A stretch of DNA of 64,000 bases, from contig CM055107.1 in the NCBI GenBank assembly GCA_029204225.1, forward strand, positions 19,476,315-19,540,314, in the 5' to 3' direction. The notes under the pieces are model-generated. The model was not told the DNA's origin. It worked only from the letters and a program-made list of their open reading frames with translations, and searched no databases. The DNA is from Diphasiastrum complanatum (lineage: Eukaryota > Streptophyta > Lycopodiopsida > Lycopodiales > Lycopodiaceae). The position numbers and the translations under genes were made by a program. Position 1 is the first letter of the stretch; every line of letters begins with the position of its first letter. This document shows positions 53,441-64,000 of this stretch, in pieces.

Positions 53441-53799
53441 AATTTGTTTCTATAGGTCGAAATTGCTTGCAAGAAAAAAAAAATAGAAAATGCAGATTTT
53501 TGTCTGTTGCAAATTTCAAAGGCTTCGTTGTGACAAATAATGAGAGCCTAAAATCCTTGGAGGAACATGCATTGTGGTAAGCTAATATATTTTGAGGTTG
53601 AACACCAAAAAGGCACTTTCTTTATCCAGAATTATCCCAATTGATGTGGAGTTGGATGTTAGACTTTGTGTGTTACTTGTCTTAGAGATTTCAAAAAGCA
53701 CTTATCAATCATAATCAATTAAGACTAATTTGTTTTCCTTTCATTAATGTATATGTGTTTATATTGTGGTGATTCAAGAATGAAAAAGTTTTGAGTTTC

Positions 53800-54090
53800 A
53801 TTTTCTTATGACATGATTCATGTGTCAAATATGTTCATGTGAAGTGCAATGTTTACGTATTGGATACTTTGTGCATATTCTGCCCATTTTTGGGCTCCTT
53901 AAAAAGCAGAATATGTCGCTATTTTTTTCAATAAAAAATTTGATGCCCATTCCAGCCTACGCGCCTGCCACGTGGCAGCATCAGAGTGGGCAAAGAAAGT
54001 CAAACTGCTCATGTTCATAATGATCATGTAAAAATTTTCTTATGACATGATTCATGTGTCAAATATGTTCATGTGAAGTGCAATGTTTAC
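53800..54090. repeat. 57-bp exact direct repeat, 177 bp apart
   Basis: Bases 53,800-53,856 equal 54,034-54,090. The intervening segment has no coding capacity. Confidence 0.9.
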
Positions 54091-54225
54091 ATAAAATTTC
54101 TCACTGCAATCATTTACAATATTTTAAATATAATACCATCTTTGTCATCACATCGACGGATGTAACCCTTTGTATAATCAACAGTTGCAAGTGCTTGATT
54201 CCAATTAACACTGTCAGTTTGAGAA

Positions 54226-54570
54226 TCATTGGACTCCCAAAGTTTTTCCTGCTCGGTCACAAGGATGATCCGTTGTGGAAAAATCATCATCTCCCTTTTG
54301 AATTGTTGGCTTGGTCGTCCAAGTCAATGGACCAACTTTGACTGCTTGCTCATGATTTTCAAATGTGATTGTGCTTGTACTCCAGTTATGAATTACTTGT
54401 GCAACTTGTACCCAAGGGCATCCCAATAAAATTCGATAAATTGATGGTGCTTCCGGTAAGTCCATTACTACAAAAGTAATAACAAACTGGATACTGGGAA
54501 TTTTAACTGGTATGTCTTCCACCATGCCTTTAGGTTGAACTGTAGACTGAACTGTAGACTAATCGGCCAA
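54226..54570 (-). pseudogene. Ty3/gypsy aspartic protease fragment
   Basis: The minus-strand frame reads FVVMDLPEAPSIYRILLGCP then WVQVAQVIHNW, the C-terminal half of a gypsy retropepsin (normal YRILLGRPW). The catalytic DTG region and the following RT are not present here. Confidence 0.7.
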
Positions 54571-54999
54571 CTTAATTGAAAAAATCGCAGGTTTCATCTT
54601 GGTAAGGAATTGGAACCGAGTCAGGGATAGACGTCCAGAATCAAAATCTGGATTGAGATACTAGCAGCGGAAGAATACAACGAATGAGTTGTGGATCGAA
54701 AGTGTGCCAACGTAGCAGCAAGAATCAAGATGACTTACAGTTTGTAAGAAAATAAATAAATGAACAAATCAATAGTGTAGACAAAATTGCATTCTTTGAT
54801 TAATAAATAATAGAATACATAAGTGTGAAGCAGTGTGCGAGTCTGTGAGGCGCAAAATTGGCAGAGCTTCAATTGCTAAATCGTTGCTAGATGGATTGTG
54901 CCTTCTGACTTGAAAGTCAGACTAAAATACAGACTATAGACTACTTGATGATGAAAAGTGCAAACTCTATTATGGATTCGCTTGATCATCTTGTTGATG

Positions 55000-55461
55000 A
55001 TTGCAGATCAGTGATCATTACTTGACAATTTAAGGTTGAATCTACTTAATTTACTAAGGTCATCCTATAGTAGATAGTCGTCGTCATAATAGTAAATCCA
55101 TGTACAAAGTAGGATGACTGTCAACATAGTCCTTCTAATCATGATGTGGGTGGGAATCGATTGACAATATCAAAATAATGTATGTATCAAATTTTGCATC
55201 TAGAGCGAATTTTATAGATCCGACTTGATCCGTTTTGGTATCAAAAAATTTGCGAGTATCAAAAAATACGACTCGATTTGAGTCTATCTAGGATAAAAAA
55301 ATACGACTCAATTTGAGTCGATCCGGGATCAAAAATACGATTTTGGATTGCGATCTTTTGCTTATAACTTCGATTTATTTTTATTTCTTTGTAGTAAAAA
55401 ATATGCATAGTTCATGATGCTCATTACTGAATGGATTTGGACATGAGTATTAAATCCAACA
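55000..55461 (-). repeat. 3' LTR of a minus-strand Copia
   Basis: On the minus strand the polypurine tract AAGGGAGAG (55,470-55,462) is followed by TGTTGGATTTAATACTCATG. Its interior matches 28,755-28,925 in inverted orientation. It may extend below 55,000. Confidence 0.7.
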
Positions 55462-56990
55462 CTCTCCCTTAATGTGAATCATGAAAAACTTTGATGTTTA
55501 GATTTAGAATGTTGTTAAATATGATGTGATTGTCCTTGGATAGTGCTTTGGTGAAGTAATTTGCTGCCATAAAATCTGTCCTACAGTAAACCAATGAAAC
55601 TTCCTTGCTATGCACTTTTTCTCTGAGGTAATGATACTTGATTTTGATATGCTTACTTCGAGAGTGAAATCTCGGATTCAGAGATAGTGCGATTGTGCTT
55701 TGATTATTACAATATATGGTTGATGGCTATAGTTGAGCAAAGTCGATATCTGCAAGTAGATTCCTCAGCCAAATTGCCTCTTTGGTTTGTATTCTGATGA
55801 TAATGCTATCGAGGTCTGTTTTTGGCTATTCCATGAGATTGGGCCTTGATTGAATAAAAATATAAATCCAGAAGTCAATTTTTTGGTGTTGATATCTTAT
55901 GCCCAATCTGCATCTGTGTAACCTTCAAGAATGTTGGAAAATTGGCTACCTCCATAACATATGCTCAAGTATTTTTTTGCTTGAACATATTTCATGACCT
56001 TCATGAGTGCCTTCCAATAGGTTGGCTCTGAGTTGGATAGGAACTGACTTAGTGAGCTGATCGAGTATGCAAGATTGGGTCGAGTGCAAAGCATTGCGAC
56101 ATTAATGAGCTGATAATGGAGTGAATTGGTCTGCATAGGTCCACGAATGTCACTATGTACGAGATCTAGCAAACCTTTAGATGAATGAACTGAATTAGAA
56201 TAGAATGGACTTCTAGCATGTTTGCTGATAACACAACTTTCACAAAGAGAGGTTGATTTGCTAATAGATGGTAGATCTTGCACTAAATTTAGACTTGACA
56301 TTTGTTGAATACTTTTGAAATTTGATGGCCTAGTCTGAAATGCCATAACATATCAATTGAAGTATGAAGAGCTTGACTATTTGTAGAATAGCTTGTAAGG
56401 TAGCCGCACCTTCTACCGAAAGCTAATACTTTCCTAGATTTGTCAAAAATAGTGCAGCCTTTCGTATCGACTTCAACCCTATGACTTGAATCAGAGATTC
56501 TACTAATTGAGAGAAGATTTTTGGTAAGATTCGAAACATGAAGAACATTGGACAGAAATTTTACATCCCCTTTTTTAAATTCGATACTAACTATTCCTTC
56601 ACCCTTGATAGTATGAGATAAGTTGTCTCCCTGTACAACTCTAGAATGGGTGAATGATTTTAAAATTCAACAACAACTTCTTTCTGTTTTTGAGCTCTTG
56701 TGACAACCATAACTGGTGCAGATGAATTAGTGGATTTCCTCGAAATAGAACTAGTCTTGGTTTGATTGTAATCATGTTCAATGGAGTAGTTACAGATCAC
56801 ACACCAAACATCATGTTCAATGGAGCAGTTACAAGTAGTAGTCTCATGTCCGTTTGAATTGTACAAATGACAATAGGTATCCGTCATATGTCTCTTCATT
56901 GTTGGACATTCGTTCATGGTGTGATTTCGAGCATAGATCGCACACCAAACATTTTTCTTTGCTAGTCTTGGTTTGATCGTAATCATGTTC
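55462..56990 (-). pseudogene. Copia remnant with in-frame integrase-RNase H deletion fusion
   Basis: In minus-strand order: gag zinc knuckles (CAIYARNHTMNEC and CHLYNSNGHETTTC, 56,960-56,780), then a decayed region. An open frame at 56,346-55,897 starts with the integrase finger and start (CESCVISKHARSPF, LVHSDIRGPMQTNSL) and passes without a break into RNase H (CTRPNLAYSISSLSQFLS, GYTDADWA). Most of integrase and all of RT are deleted between them. RNase H continues with frameshifts to the polypurine tract. Confidence 0.88.
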
Positions 56991-57000
56991 CATTCAAAAG

Positions 57001-57500
57001 GTTACCAACAACTAGTGGAACAATCACTTTAGCCTTATATTTTTAGAATCAAACTTCGCCGACCTGGCTATAAGTAGATCTGGGTCGTATCTATATACAA
57101 TAGACTAGACAAATGATGGTTTTCAATAATTTTCTAGTTTTTATTTTTTTCACTTTTTTTGACATTTTTTCTTCAATTTTTGGAAAATGGCTGGCAAGTA
57201 ACCTTCGCCCTTCAAACTGTAGCTACATCAGGGCGGTCATGCCTGCAAGTGGGTGAAGGTTGGTTGCAAATAAATAGAAATTTATCATTGTCTGATGAAG
57301 TTTTTGCCCATTTTGTCACCAAAATTACTAAAGAGAATTTTTTTTTTTCGTTTCTTTGATTTCTTCAGATCAAGCAAAAATCTCCCAAAAATTAATCCTA
57401 AATCAAATTAACACTATTTATGCCAAGACCAAGATGCCTAAATGCAAGCTAACAACCATCCATGGATCAGAAACATGTTGAAAATGAAAAATTGGCATAG
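57001..57500. other. Non-coding stretch, nothing recognised
   Basis: T-rich, no element boundary seen. Confidence 0.35.
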
Positions 57501-57502
57501 CT

Positions 57503-57530
57503 CCCAGGCAATGGCACCAAAATTGTAGCG
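57503..57530 (-). other. Athila/Tat-type primer-binding site
   Basis: TTTTGGTGCCATTGCCTGGG on the minus strand resembles the TTTGGCGCCGTTGCCGGGGA leader of Athila/Tat Ty3 elements. A related sequence sharing GAGCTATSCCAATT lies at about 58,338-58,375. Confidence 0.5.
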
Positions 57531-57719
57531 GGTATTTCCTATCCACCTTCAAACCTAGATCCTAACAAATGCAAAGCATCGAGAGGTGAAGAGGATTATA
57601 ACTTGTCACACGGAGATTTGTTCCCATGAGAATGATAGCATAGTTCATATTCAAGCACATGCTTATGATTCAACATCTCTTACTATGATCATATTAGCCA
57701 TAATCCACCAAAGATAAAG

Positions 57720-58940
<1,221 letters not shown>

Positions 58941-58949
58941 TTCTAGTAT

Positions 58950-59920
58950 TGCAAGTTTTATTGATCAATTACAACAAATGTTGGTGATTCATTAAAAAAA
59001 AAAACTTATAGCCATTAAATTGTGGCAGAACTTCTTTATTATTGTCTCCATTGATAAAAATTCTCATTATGTCATTGTGCCATTAATCTTAGCATCACTA
59101 AGTTGTTGATTGGCAAATGTTATCAGATAATCCGTCTTGCACTTGCTTGCTTGGATCATTATAGCCCCTATAGCATACCTCGATGCATCCGTACGCACAT
59201 GGAACTCATTTGTCCAATTGGAAGACCTACAATAGATGTTGAATGAGGGTCTCCTTCATTATAGAAAGCATGCACAGCTTCAACTATTCAATGTGGATCA
59301 ATTTTCAACTTGTAGATGGGATGTGCTATATCTACAAATGCCAATATGGATAGCCTGTAATAGCTACCATGTCCCACAAATATGTAGGCTTCTTTGATTG
59401 TTCTCGGTGGTGGAAGATCCATGACGATTTGTGCATTCAACAAATCGGTGCCAAGATACAATACGGCCCAAAATGAGATAGTGTGTCACTGAGATCTTAC
59501 ATTTCTCTAGGTTTCGAGATATCTTGAATTTCAATATTAGGAGAACTCTTTTTCAAGATGAGTAAGATGCTCCTCATCAATTCCATGTATGCAAAGATCT
59601 TTCAAAAAAATATCAATTTTTTTTTATGGATAGTCCTTGAATTCCATTTGCATATTGCATGACACTTTGGAAGGTGCTTGGGGCATTACAAGGATCCAAC
59701 AACATTATCTTATAGAAATAAGTTTTTCATTATGAGGCAAAAGCCGTTTTGTGTTGATCTTTTGGTAATATTTTTACTTGGTTATATCCACTGAACTATT
59801 GGAGTTGATCTTACTCCTAGCCACTTCATTTGGCCTTCTGAAATCCTTCCACTTATTGTAAAGACTTGGTTAGTCTGAAAGATGCAGACAATTTGAACCC
59901 AAGAGTTAGTAGTTGAAATC
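58950..59920 (-). pseudogene. Ty3/gypsy RT-RNase H remnant
   Basis: On the minus strand RT pieces include STFQSVMQYANGIQGLS and MDLPPPRTIKEAYIFVGHGS then YYRLSILAFVDIAHPIYKL. RNase H follows with EFHVRTDASRYAIGAIM and ITFANQQLSDAK. Frames shift repeatedly with many stops. Confidence 0.75.
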
Positions 59921-60069
59921 AAGAACCGGCTGCTCAGCAGCTAAATATGGTTGAAATAACTGAAAAACCCTACTACCATGAGGAAGAAACACCAAAACCA
60001 TTCCAGTGCATTTTATAGATGGAGCGAATGGAGCTATGCCAATCAGCTTTGTGAAGTTTTAGTTAGTAT

Positions 60070-60450
60070 GTATACTAGTTGATCCTCAGTCTTACAATGC
60101 ACTACATCTATATCATTAGATAACAATTTCTCTTTAATGAAATGATATTTAATTTCCATGTGCTTCATGTGTGAGTGGAATACAGGATTCGCGACTGGCT
60201 GAATAACGCTCTAGCTATCACATTTGATTATAGTAGGCTTACTCTGCGGGATTCCAATGTCTTCCATCATCCTCCTCAACCAAAATGTTTCTTCATGCCT
60301 AGTTGAACATATGGCTTTATACTCTACTTCTGTGGTGGAAAGAGCAACTGTATTCTATTTCTTATTGGACCAAGAAAACACACCATTACCAATATGAAAG
60401 ACATAACCTGAGTTGTGAGATAAACTAGTGAACCAACTAATTTATGAAAT
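60070..60450 (-). pseudogene. Copia RNase H remnant
   Basis: On the minus strand FHKLVGSLVYLTTQ is followed, in shifted frames, by NKKQNTVALSTTEVEYKAIC, FWLRRMMEDIGIPQSKPTII and HMKHMEIKYHFIKEKLLS. Same lineage as the Copia pieces at 24 and 47 kb. Confidence 0.75.
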
Positions 60451-60802
60451 GACCTCAAACAGAGTAATAGGATAAAAGTTATGGGCCCTCGAAAAAAATG
60501 AACTATTTCTTGAATTGAAATTGGATCTCCTTTTAGCCAAATCTCCACTTCAGGGCCCCTTTCAATATGATTTTTTTTAATGAAGTTGCAGGGTGCTATG
60601 CACTTTAGTCCCTTCAGCTTTTCAAGATTTTTATTTTTTTGAAATCCAATGATGGAAAACCATCCAATGGCCAAGAGTTGTAAATGATTGGATTGCGACA
60701 ATCTAACGACTGGAAACCTCCATGCGTGCCGAAGTGAACTCGTCGATACACAAAGCACTTAAACACTTGGGGCCATTCACCCATCTTTCGTGTGCGTGAC
60801 CC

Positions 60803-60805
<3 letters not shown>

Positions 60806-60899
<94 letters not shown>
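60806..60899. repeat. (CT)n microsatellite, 94 bp
   Basis: Uninterrupted dinucleotide repeat. Confidence 0.97.
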
Positions 60900-60901
<2 letters not shown>

Positions 60902-61470
60902 CTTTCCCTTTTCTGTTGTTGGCCGACCTCTTCTCCAGATCTCAGCAGAATCAAACACAAATTTGGATGATTTTTTGTGCAACCTGTTGCCACGGCCCTG
61001 GTTGCCCTTCTATTGATGATCAGATTGAGCTTTCAATCATGCTTTTTGGTGGAGAAACAAGCATTTTTAAGCTTATTGAAAAAACCTCTTTTTTTTCTCT
61101 CTCTTCAAAGAGCTTACCCTCTCTTATGATAATGATTCAATTATAACAAAAAGCTGAAAGTTATAGCAACAGCCCTCCAGCGACCTGCTCAGTGTGATTT
61201 TGAGCTTTACGAATTTGAAAATGGCGTTTCTTGGAAAGTTGTCTCAGCTTTCTCGATTTTTCGAAGTAAAACCACAACTTTGAAACCCTCTACTCACAGC
61301 CAATTCAAGTGCCCTCTGATGTTGTGAACCGATGTCTACTACAAAACCAATTTCGCAATATGTATGCCCAAATAAGTATCCACCATCTGTTTGCTTACTC
61401 AACCAATCGTTAGACGGTTCTTCGAATTATCCAAGAATGCGATTTTAGCTAACCTCTGACTGCTCCACAC
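60900..61470. other. Non-coding stretch, nothing recognised
   Basis: No family resemblance in short open frames. Confidence 0.35.
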
Positions 61471-61474
61471 CCAG

Positions 61475-61755
61475 GTAGTAATAGTTAGCTACTTTAGCAA
61501 GCAATTCAACAGACACACTCATAAACTGAAAGGGAGATCACTCCATAACCCAAGAGAATGCTTCATGAATTGTATTCACAAAAGAGCTAAAAATGTATGT
61601 ATATATAGTCCTACTTTTAGGGGGTGCCGTTGCATGGCAATACGGTCCCCGTTACGGGACGCGTGTCCCGACTCTACTCGTACGTGCCGTCAACATGGCA
61701 CTCATACGCATTGTCATATAAATTGAAAATTAAAAAACACTACTAAAGCGAAAAA
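61475..61755 (-). repeat. Copia LTR fragment
   Basis: The reverse complement matches the LTR at 47.6-47.9 kb, sharing GTTTAGTAGTG-like, GGGACACGCGTCCCG, TTGCCATGCA and TCTCTTGGGTT blocks. Confidence 0.75.
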
Positions 61756-61855
61756 TAGTCAAATTATTGATGAAGCAATGGACAAAACTTGACTCACATA
61801 GAAGCAATGGACAAAGCATATATATTTGTAAAAGAGTTGTACGAGGGCACATTTC

Positions 61856-61974
61856 CATTCTACCATAGGTGACCCAACGGGGTTGGCTCAACTGGTTAGC
61901 TTGGCATCCAAAGTTTCTTTGGTCCCAGGTTCGAGCCTCCCCTTGGAAACCAAGAAGCATTCTACCATAGGTGA
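61856..61974 (+). mobile_element. 85-bp tRNA-derived SINE with perfect 17-bp target duplication
   Basis: The insert at 61,873-61,957 is flanked by CATTCTACCATAGGTGA at 61,856-61,872 and 61,958-61,974. It contains a pol III A box (TGGCTCAACTGG near 61,884) and B box (GGTTCGAGCC near 61,928) at tRNA-like spacing. It ends in a small hairpin CTTGGAAACCAAG then AAG. There is no LINE-like 3' body and no poly-A. The exact duplication suggests a recent insertion. Not a functional tRNA: no cloverleaf acceptor stem is seen. Confidence 0.85.
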
Positions 61975-62376
61975 GATTGTCTACATCAAAACATATTGCA
62001 TAAAAATGCTGAGAATGTACTCCCTCTTGAATCATGAATGTTAATAGCGCCAGCTGATCAAAACCATTGACACGTGCTGAAATCTGATCGATTATGAGAA
62101 TATCCAACGGTGGAGGGCTGGTATCCTAGCGCGGCGCTAGAATGGCAAAGGGAACCTTCTTTTGCGCGATTCTTTATGACACGCTGGACTTGGAGTCCGC
62201 CACCGTCGGCTACTTTCTGAGGCATCCAGATTCACATCAATCAACCATCCGAACACTTCCCAGTGGCAGCTAGGACGCGTGGCCAACATCCAAGCGGCCA
62301 GGCATAAAGAATAGATAGCGCCATTAATGTCCAGCGACTGGAAGGCTTGCACTGCACGTAAAGGGGGCGTGAAGAC

Positions 62377-62382
62377 TATAAA
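62377..62382 (+). promoter_or_regulatory. TATA box of PA200
   Basis: CTATAAATTC lies 143 bp upstream of the ATG, implying a start near 62,408 and a leader of about 110 nt with an ATTCATTCATTTTCATTTG pyrimidine-rich stretch. Confidence 0.65.
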
Positions 62383-62519
62383 TTCAAAGCCCTCATTTCC
62401 TGAATTCATTCATTTTCATTTGTGGGTGTTAGAGGAGTGAGCTGTTAGGGTTTGGCTAGCTTCAGGATTTGGATCGGATTGGTGCTGAATTCTGAATAAT
62501 TCTTGACATCATCGTCATT

Positions 62520-62686
62520 ATGGTGCATTTGCACAATGCGTGGTTGCCACCGGCAGTGGCAGAGCGAGCAGCTGCGGAAGAGCCGGTGGTGTTCCACAAC
62601 GTTGTCAGTATTTTGCAACAAACTTGGGATCCTGATAGTCCGGAGACCGCATACAAAACATTGAAATGGGTCTCCTTGCTGAACAA
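62520..62686 (+). CDS. PA200: Proteasome activator subunit 4 (PA200/PSME4), first exon
   Basis: PA200 is a large HEAT-repeat protein that caps the 20S proteasome in the nucleus and opens its gate. The ATG at 62,520 opens 55 codons plus two bases, ending at the donor AACAA|GTAAGTG. The start MVHLHNAWLPPAVAE and the later DPDSPETAYKTLKWVS line up with the plant PA200 N-terminus as I remember it (MHLYN-WLPPPVAE, then PDDPES-YATLKWIS). The first Met carries one extra Val after it. The remaining ~1,750 residues expected for the family lie beyond the window: no second exon was found before 64,000, so intron 1 exceeds 1.3 kb. A TATA box and leader fit the start. Only one exon supports the call, but it is a distinctive one. 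Confidence 0.83.
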
Positions 62687-63657
62687 GTAAGTGCAATTCT
62701 GTCCTCCCTGCCTCAGGAACTCATAATTTTAAATTCCCCCAAGTGCTCAATTTTCCTGTGTATCTGAGTGCTACCTTAAGAAAGGAAATTTGCCTTTCAG
62801 TATCACCTTTCACCTCAATCCCTCCATCCCTCCATGTTTTCAGAAAAATATTAAGAAACTTTAAAAAGACCAAGAAAAATTTCAAACGTTGGCATTACGC
62901 AAGGGCTGAAATCTTCCATCCTGGTCAGGGTCATTCGAATTTATTGTACACACACGAAGAATCCTCTCAAGTCTTTTGGACCAAAATAAAAATTCATTCC
63001 ACGGTGGAAAACCCTCTTCATGAAGTTTACTTGCCTAGTAAGTCATAGAAGTCCGTAATGAAAGTTTACATGGCCATATATTTTTCTTACCTATGGATTA
63101 AATTTTTGACCATTGTGGTAAATCAATGAATGACAGAGAATTATACAAGAACAATCTCTCTAGATACCTTTATGGTGGTATGGGTGATTTTCCAAGTTAC
63201 ATCTCAACCCAAGTGGCTCACCGCAACTTCTCTTATGAGCCTTATTAGTAAAGGTTACCAGAAGGAACATTCCCCAATACGTTACGTGGAGTGCTTTTCT
63301 CCTTGGTATTTTGCAGTCACCTCAAATAGCAAAATATACAAGGCTAAAATCGTCGACTAATACTTTCATTTTGGACAGCCTATGAGGGAATGCCACCTAG
63401 CGATAAACCCCATGCCTGGAAATTCACGTGGACAGCCAATGACCAATTGCCACATAGCACATGAAAATTCTGCTGGAAGGTCCATGTGCAGATCTCTAAG
63501 CTCGATGTAGAATGAAAGTTTTTATTGATATTTTTAGAATACTAAAGGGACGCAAGACTAGAAATGTATATTTCAATTATCTGTCATGCTAGGGGAGTGT
63601 GAAAGTTTTCAATGTAAAATAGTTTAACTGAAGCAAAATGAATCTAAATATTGGAAC
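62687..63657 (+). other. PA200 intron 1, no exon recognised
   Basis: Open frames at 62,743-63,048 and 63,130-63,360 do not resemble PA200 or any family I recognise. Confidence 0.5.
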
Positions 63658-64000
63658 CATAGTTGCACCACGTTTCTAGAAACGCGTTTCTGGATTTAAC
63701 CAGCGTTTCTCAGAAACGTGTTTTTTCTTTTTTTCTTTTTTTGTTTTTTTGGGGGCAATATAGGTATCAGTTTAAAGCTCTAATTAAGGGCAATACAGTA
63801 GTATAGGTTGCCGAATGTTTCGGGTACAGAATGGTCCAGTTCAGGTGCATTAACTCCTAGATTTACGCTTTAGCTCCTTTACTATAAAAAAATTAAAATG
63901 TCCTGCCATTGTGTTCACAACAAGATTCTCTCTCTCTCTCTCTCTCTCTAACAACAAACCGAACAAAAACCACAAGGAACCTTGCTGAACCACACTGCAT
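63658..64000 (+). mobile_element. Left end of a hAT-like palindrome-rich element (runs off the window)
   Basis: Starts CATAGTTGCACCACG, followed by alternating CGTTTCT and AGAAACG blocks to 63,720, then a T-rich run and GGGGGC. This is the same layout as the element at 4,091. Includes (TC)n near 63,928-63,950. The right end is outside the window. Confidence 0.5.

Noticed and set aside
61873-61957. tRNA gene
   Set aside because: A and B boxes are present, but there is no paired acceptor stem or anticodon arm, and target duplications show it was retroposed.

Overview
This is a nuclear window from a land plant. It contains spliced genes with plant-type introns, Copia and Ty3/gypsy retrotransposon wreckage on both strands, hAT-like and CACTA-like DNA elements and very long (GA)n tracts. 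The species cannot be fixed from the sequence. A Transposase_22-like LINE ORF1, the divergent PA200 N-terminus and the huge (GA)n runs hint at a large-genome, perhaps non-flowering vascular plant, at low confidence.

Three host loci are supported. (1) A complete chromomethylase (CMT3-type DNA cytosine methyltransferase) lies on the minus strand. It reads from a probable TATA box near 31.08 kb down to a stop at 13,399. I could follow 22 coding exons in correct phase from the Met at 30,366 (867 codons: BAH, methyltransferase motifs, embedded chromodomain), plus one probable upstream coding exon. Intron 1 is about 8.4 kb and carries Copia and Ty3 insertions. (2) A 160-residue protein with a Tudor-like domain lies on the plus strand at 8,476-8,958, next to a diverged tandem duplication. 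(3) The first exon of proteasome activator PA200/PSME4 lies at 62,520-62,686 (+), with a TATA box at 62,377; the rest of that gene runs off the right edge.

Layout: 0-1.25 kb Copia remnant and LTR; 4.1-4.8 kb hAT-like element; 5.15-6.6 kb Ty3 remnant; 7.17-7.76 kb a well-bounded non-autonomous hAT with an 8-bp target duplication; 8.1-9 kb Tudor gene; 11.6 kb BED-finger remnant; 13.4-31.1 kb CMT; 31.8-32.5 kb Ty3 remnant; 32.75-33.1 kb CACTA-like repeats; 34-35.1 kb LINE ORF1-only element; 35.4-35.9 kb compound (GA)n; 37.3-47.9 kb a Copia nested in an older Copia and then broken by an inversion; 47.9-53.4 kb AT-rich non-coding DNA ending at a perfect tRNA-iMet primer site and LTR; 54.2-60.5 kb Ty3 and Copia remnants on the minus strand; 61.9 kb an 85-bp tRNA-derived SINE with a perfect 17-bp target duplication; 62.4 kb to the end PA200, with a third hAT-like element in its intron.

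A theme joins the parts. CMT enzymes methylate CHG sites in transposons. Here the CMT gene hosts transposons in its own intron, and the largest Copia nearby shows disabling changes (Trp/Gln codons to stops, zinc-ligand Cys to Tyr) of the kind expected from decay of methylated cytosines. That link is inference.
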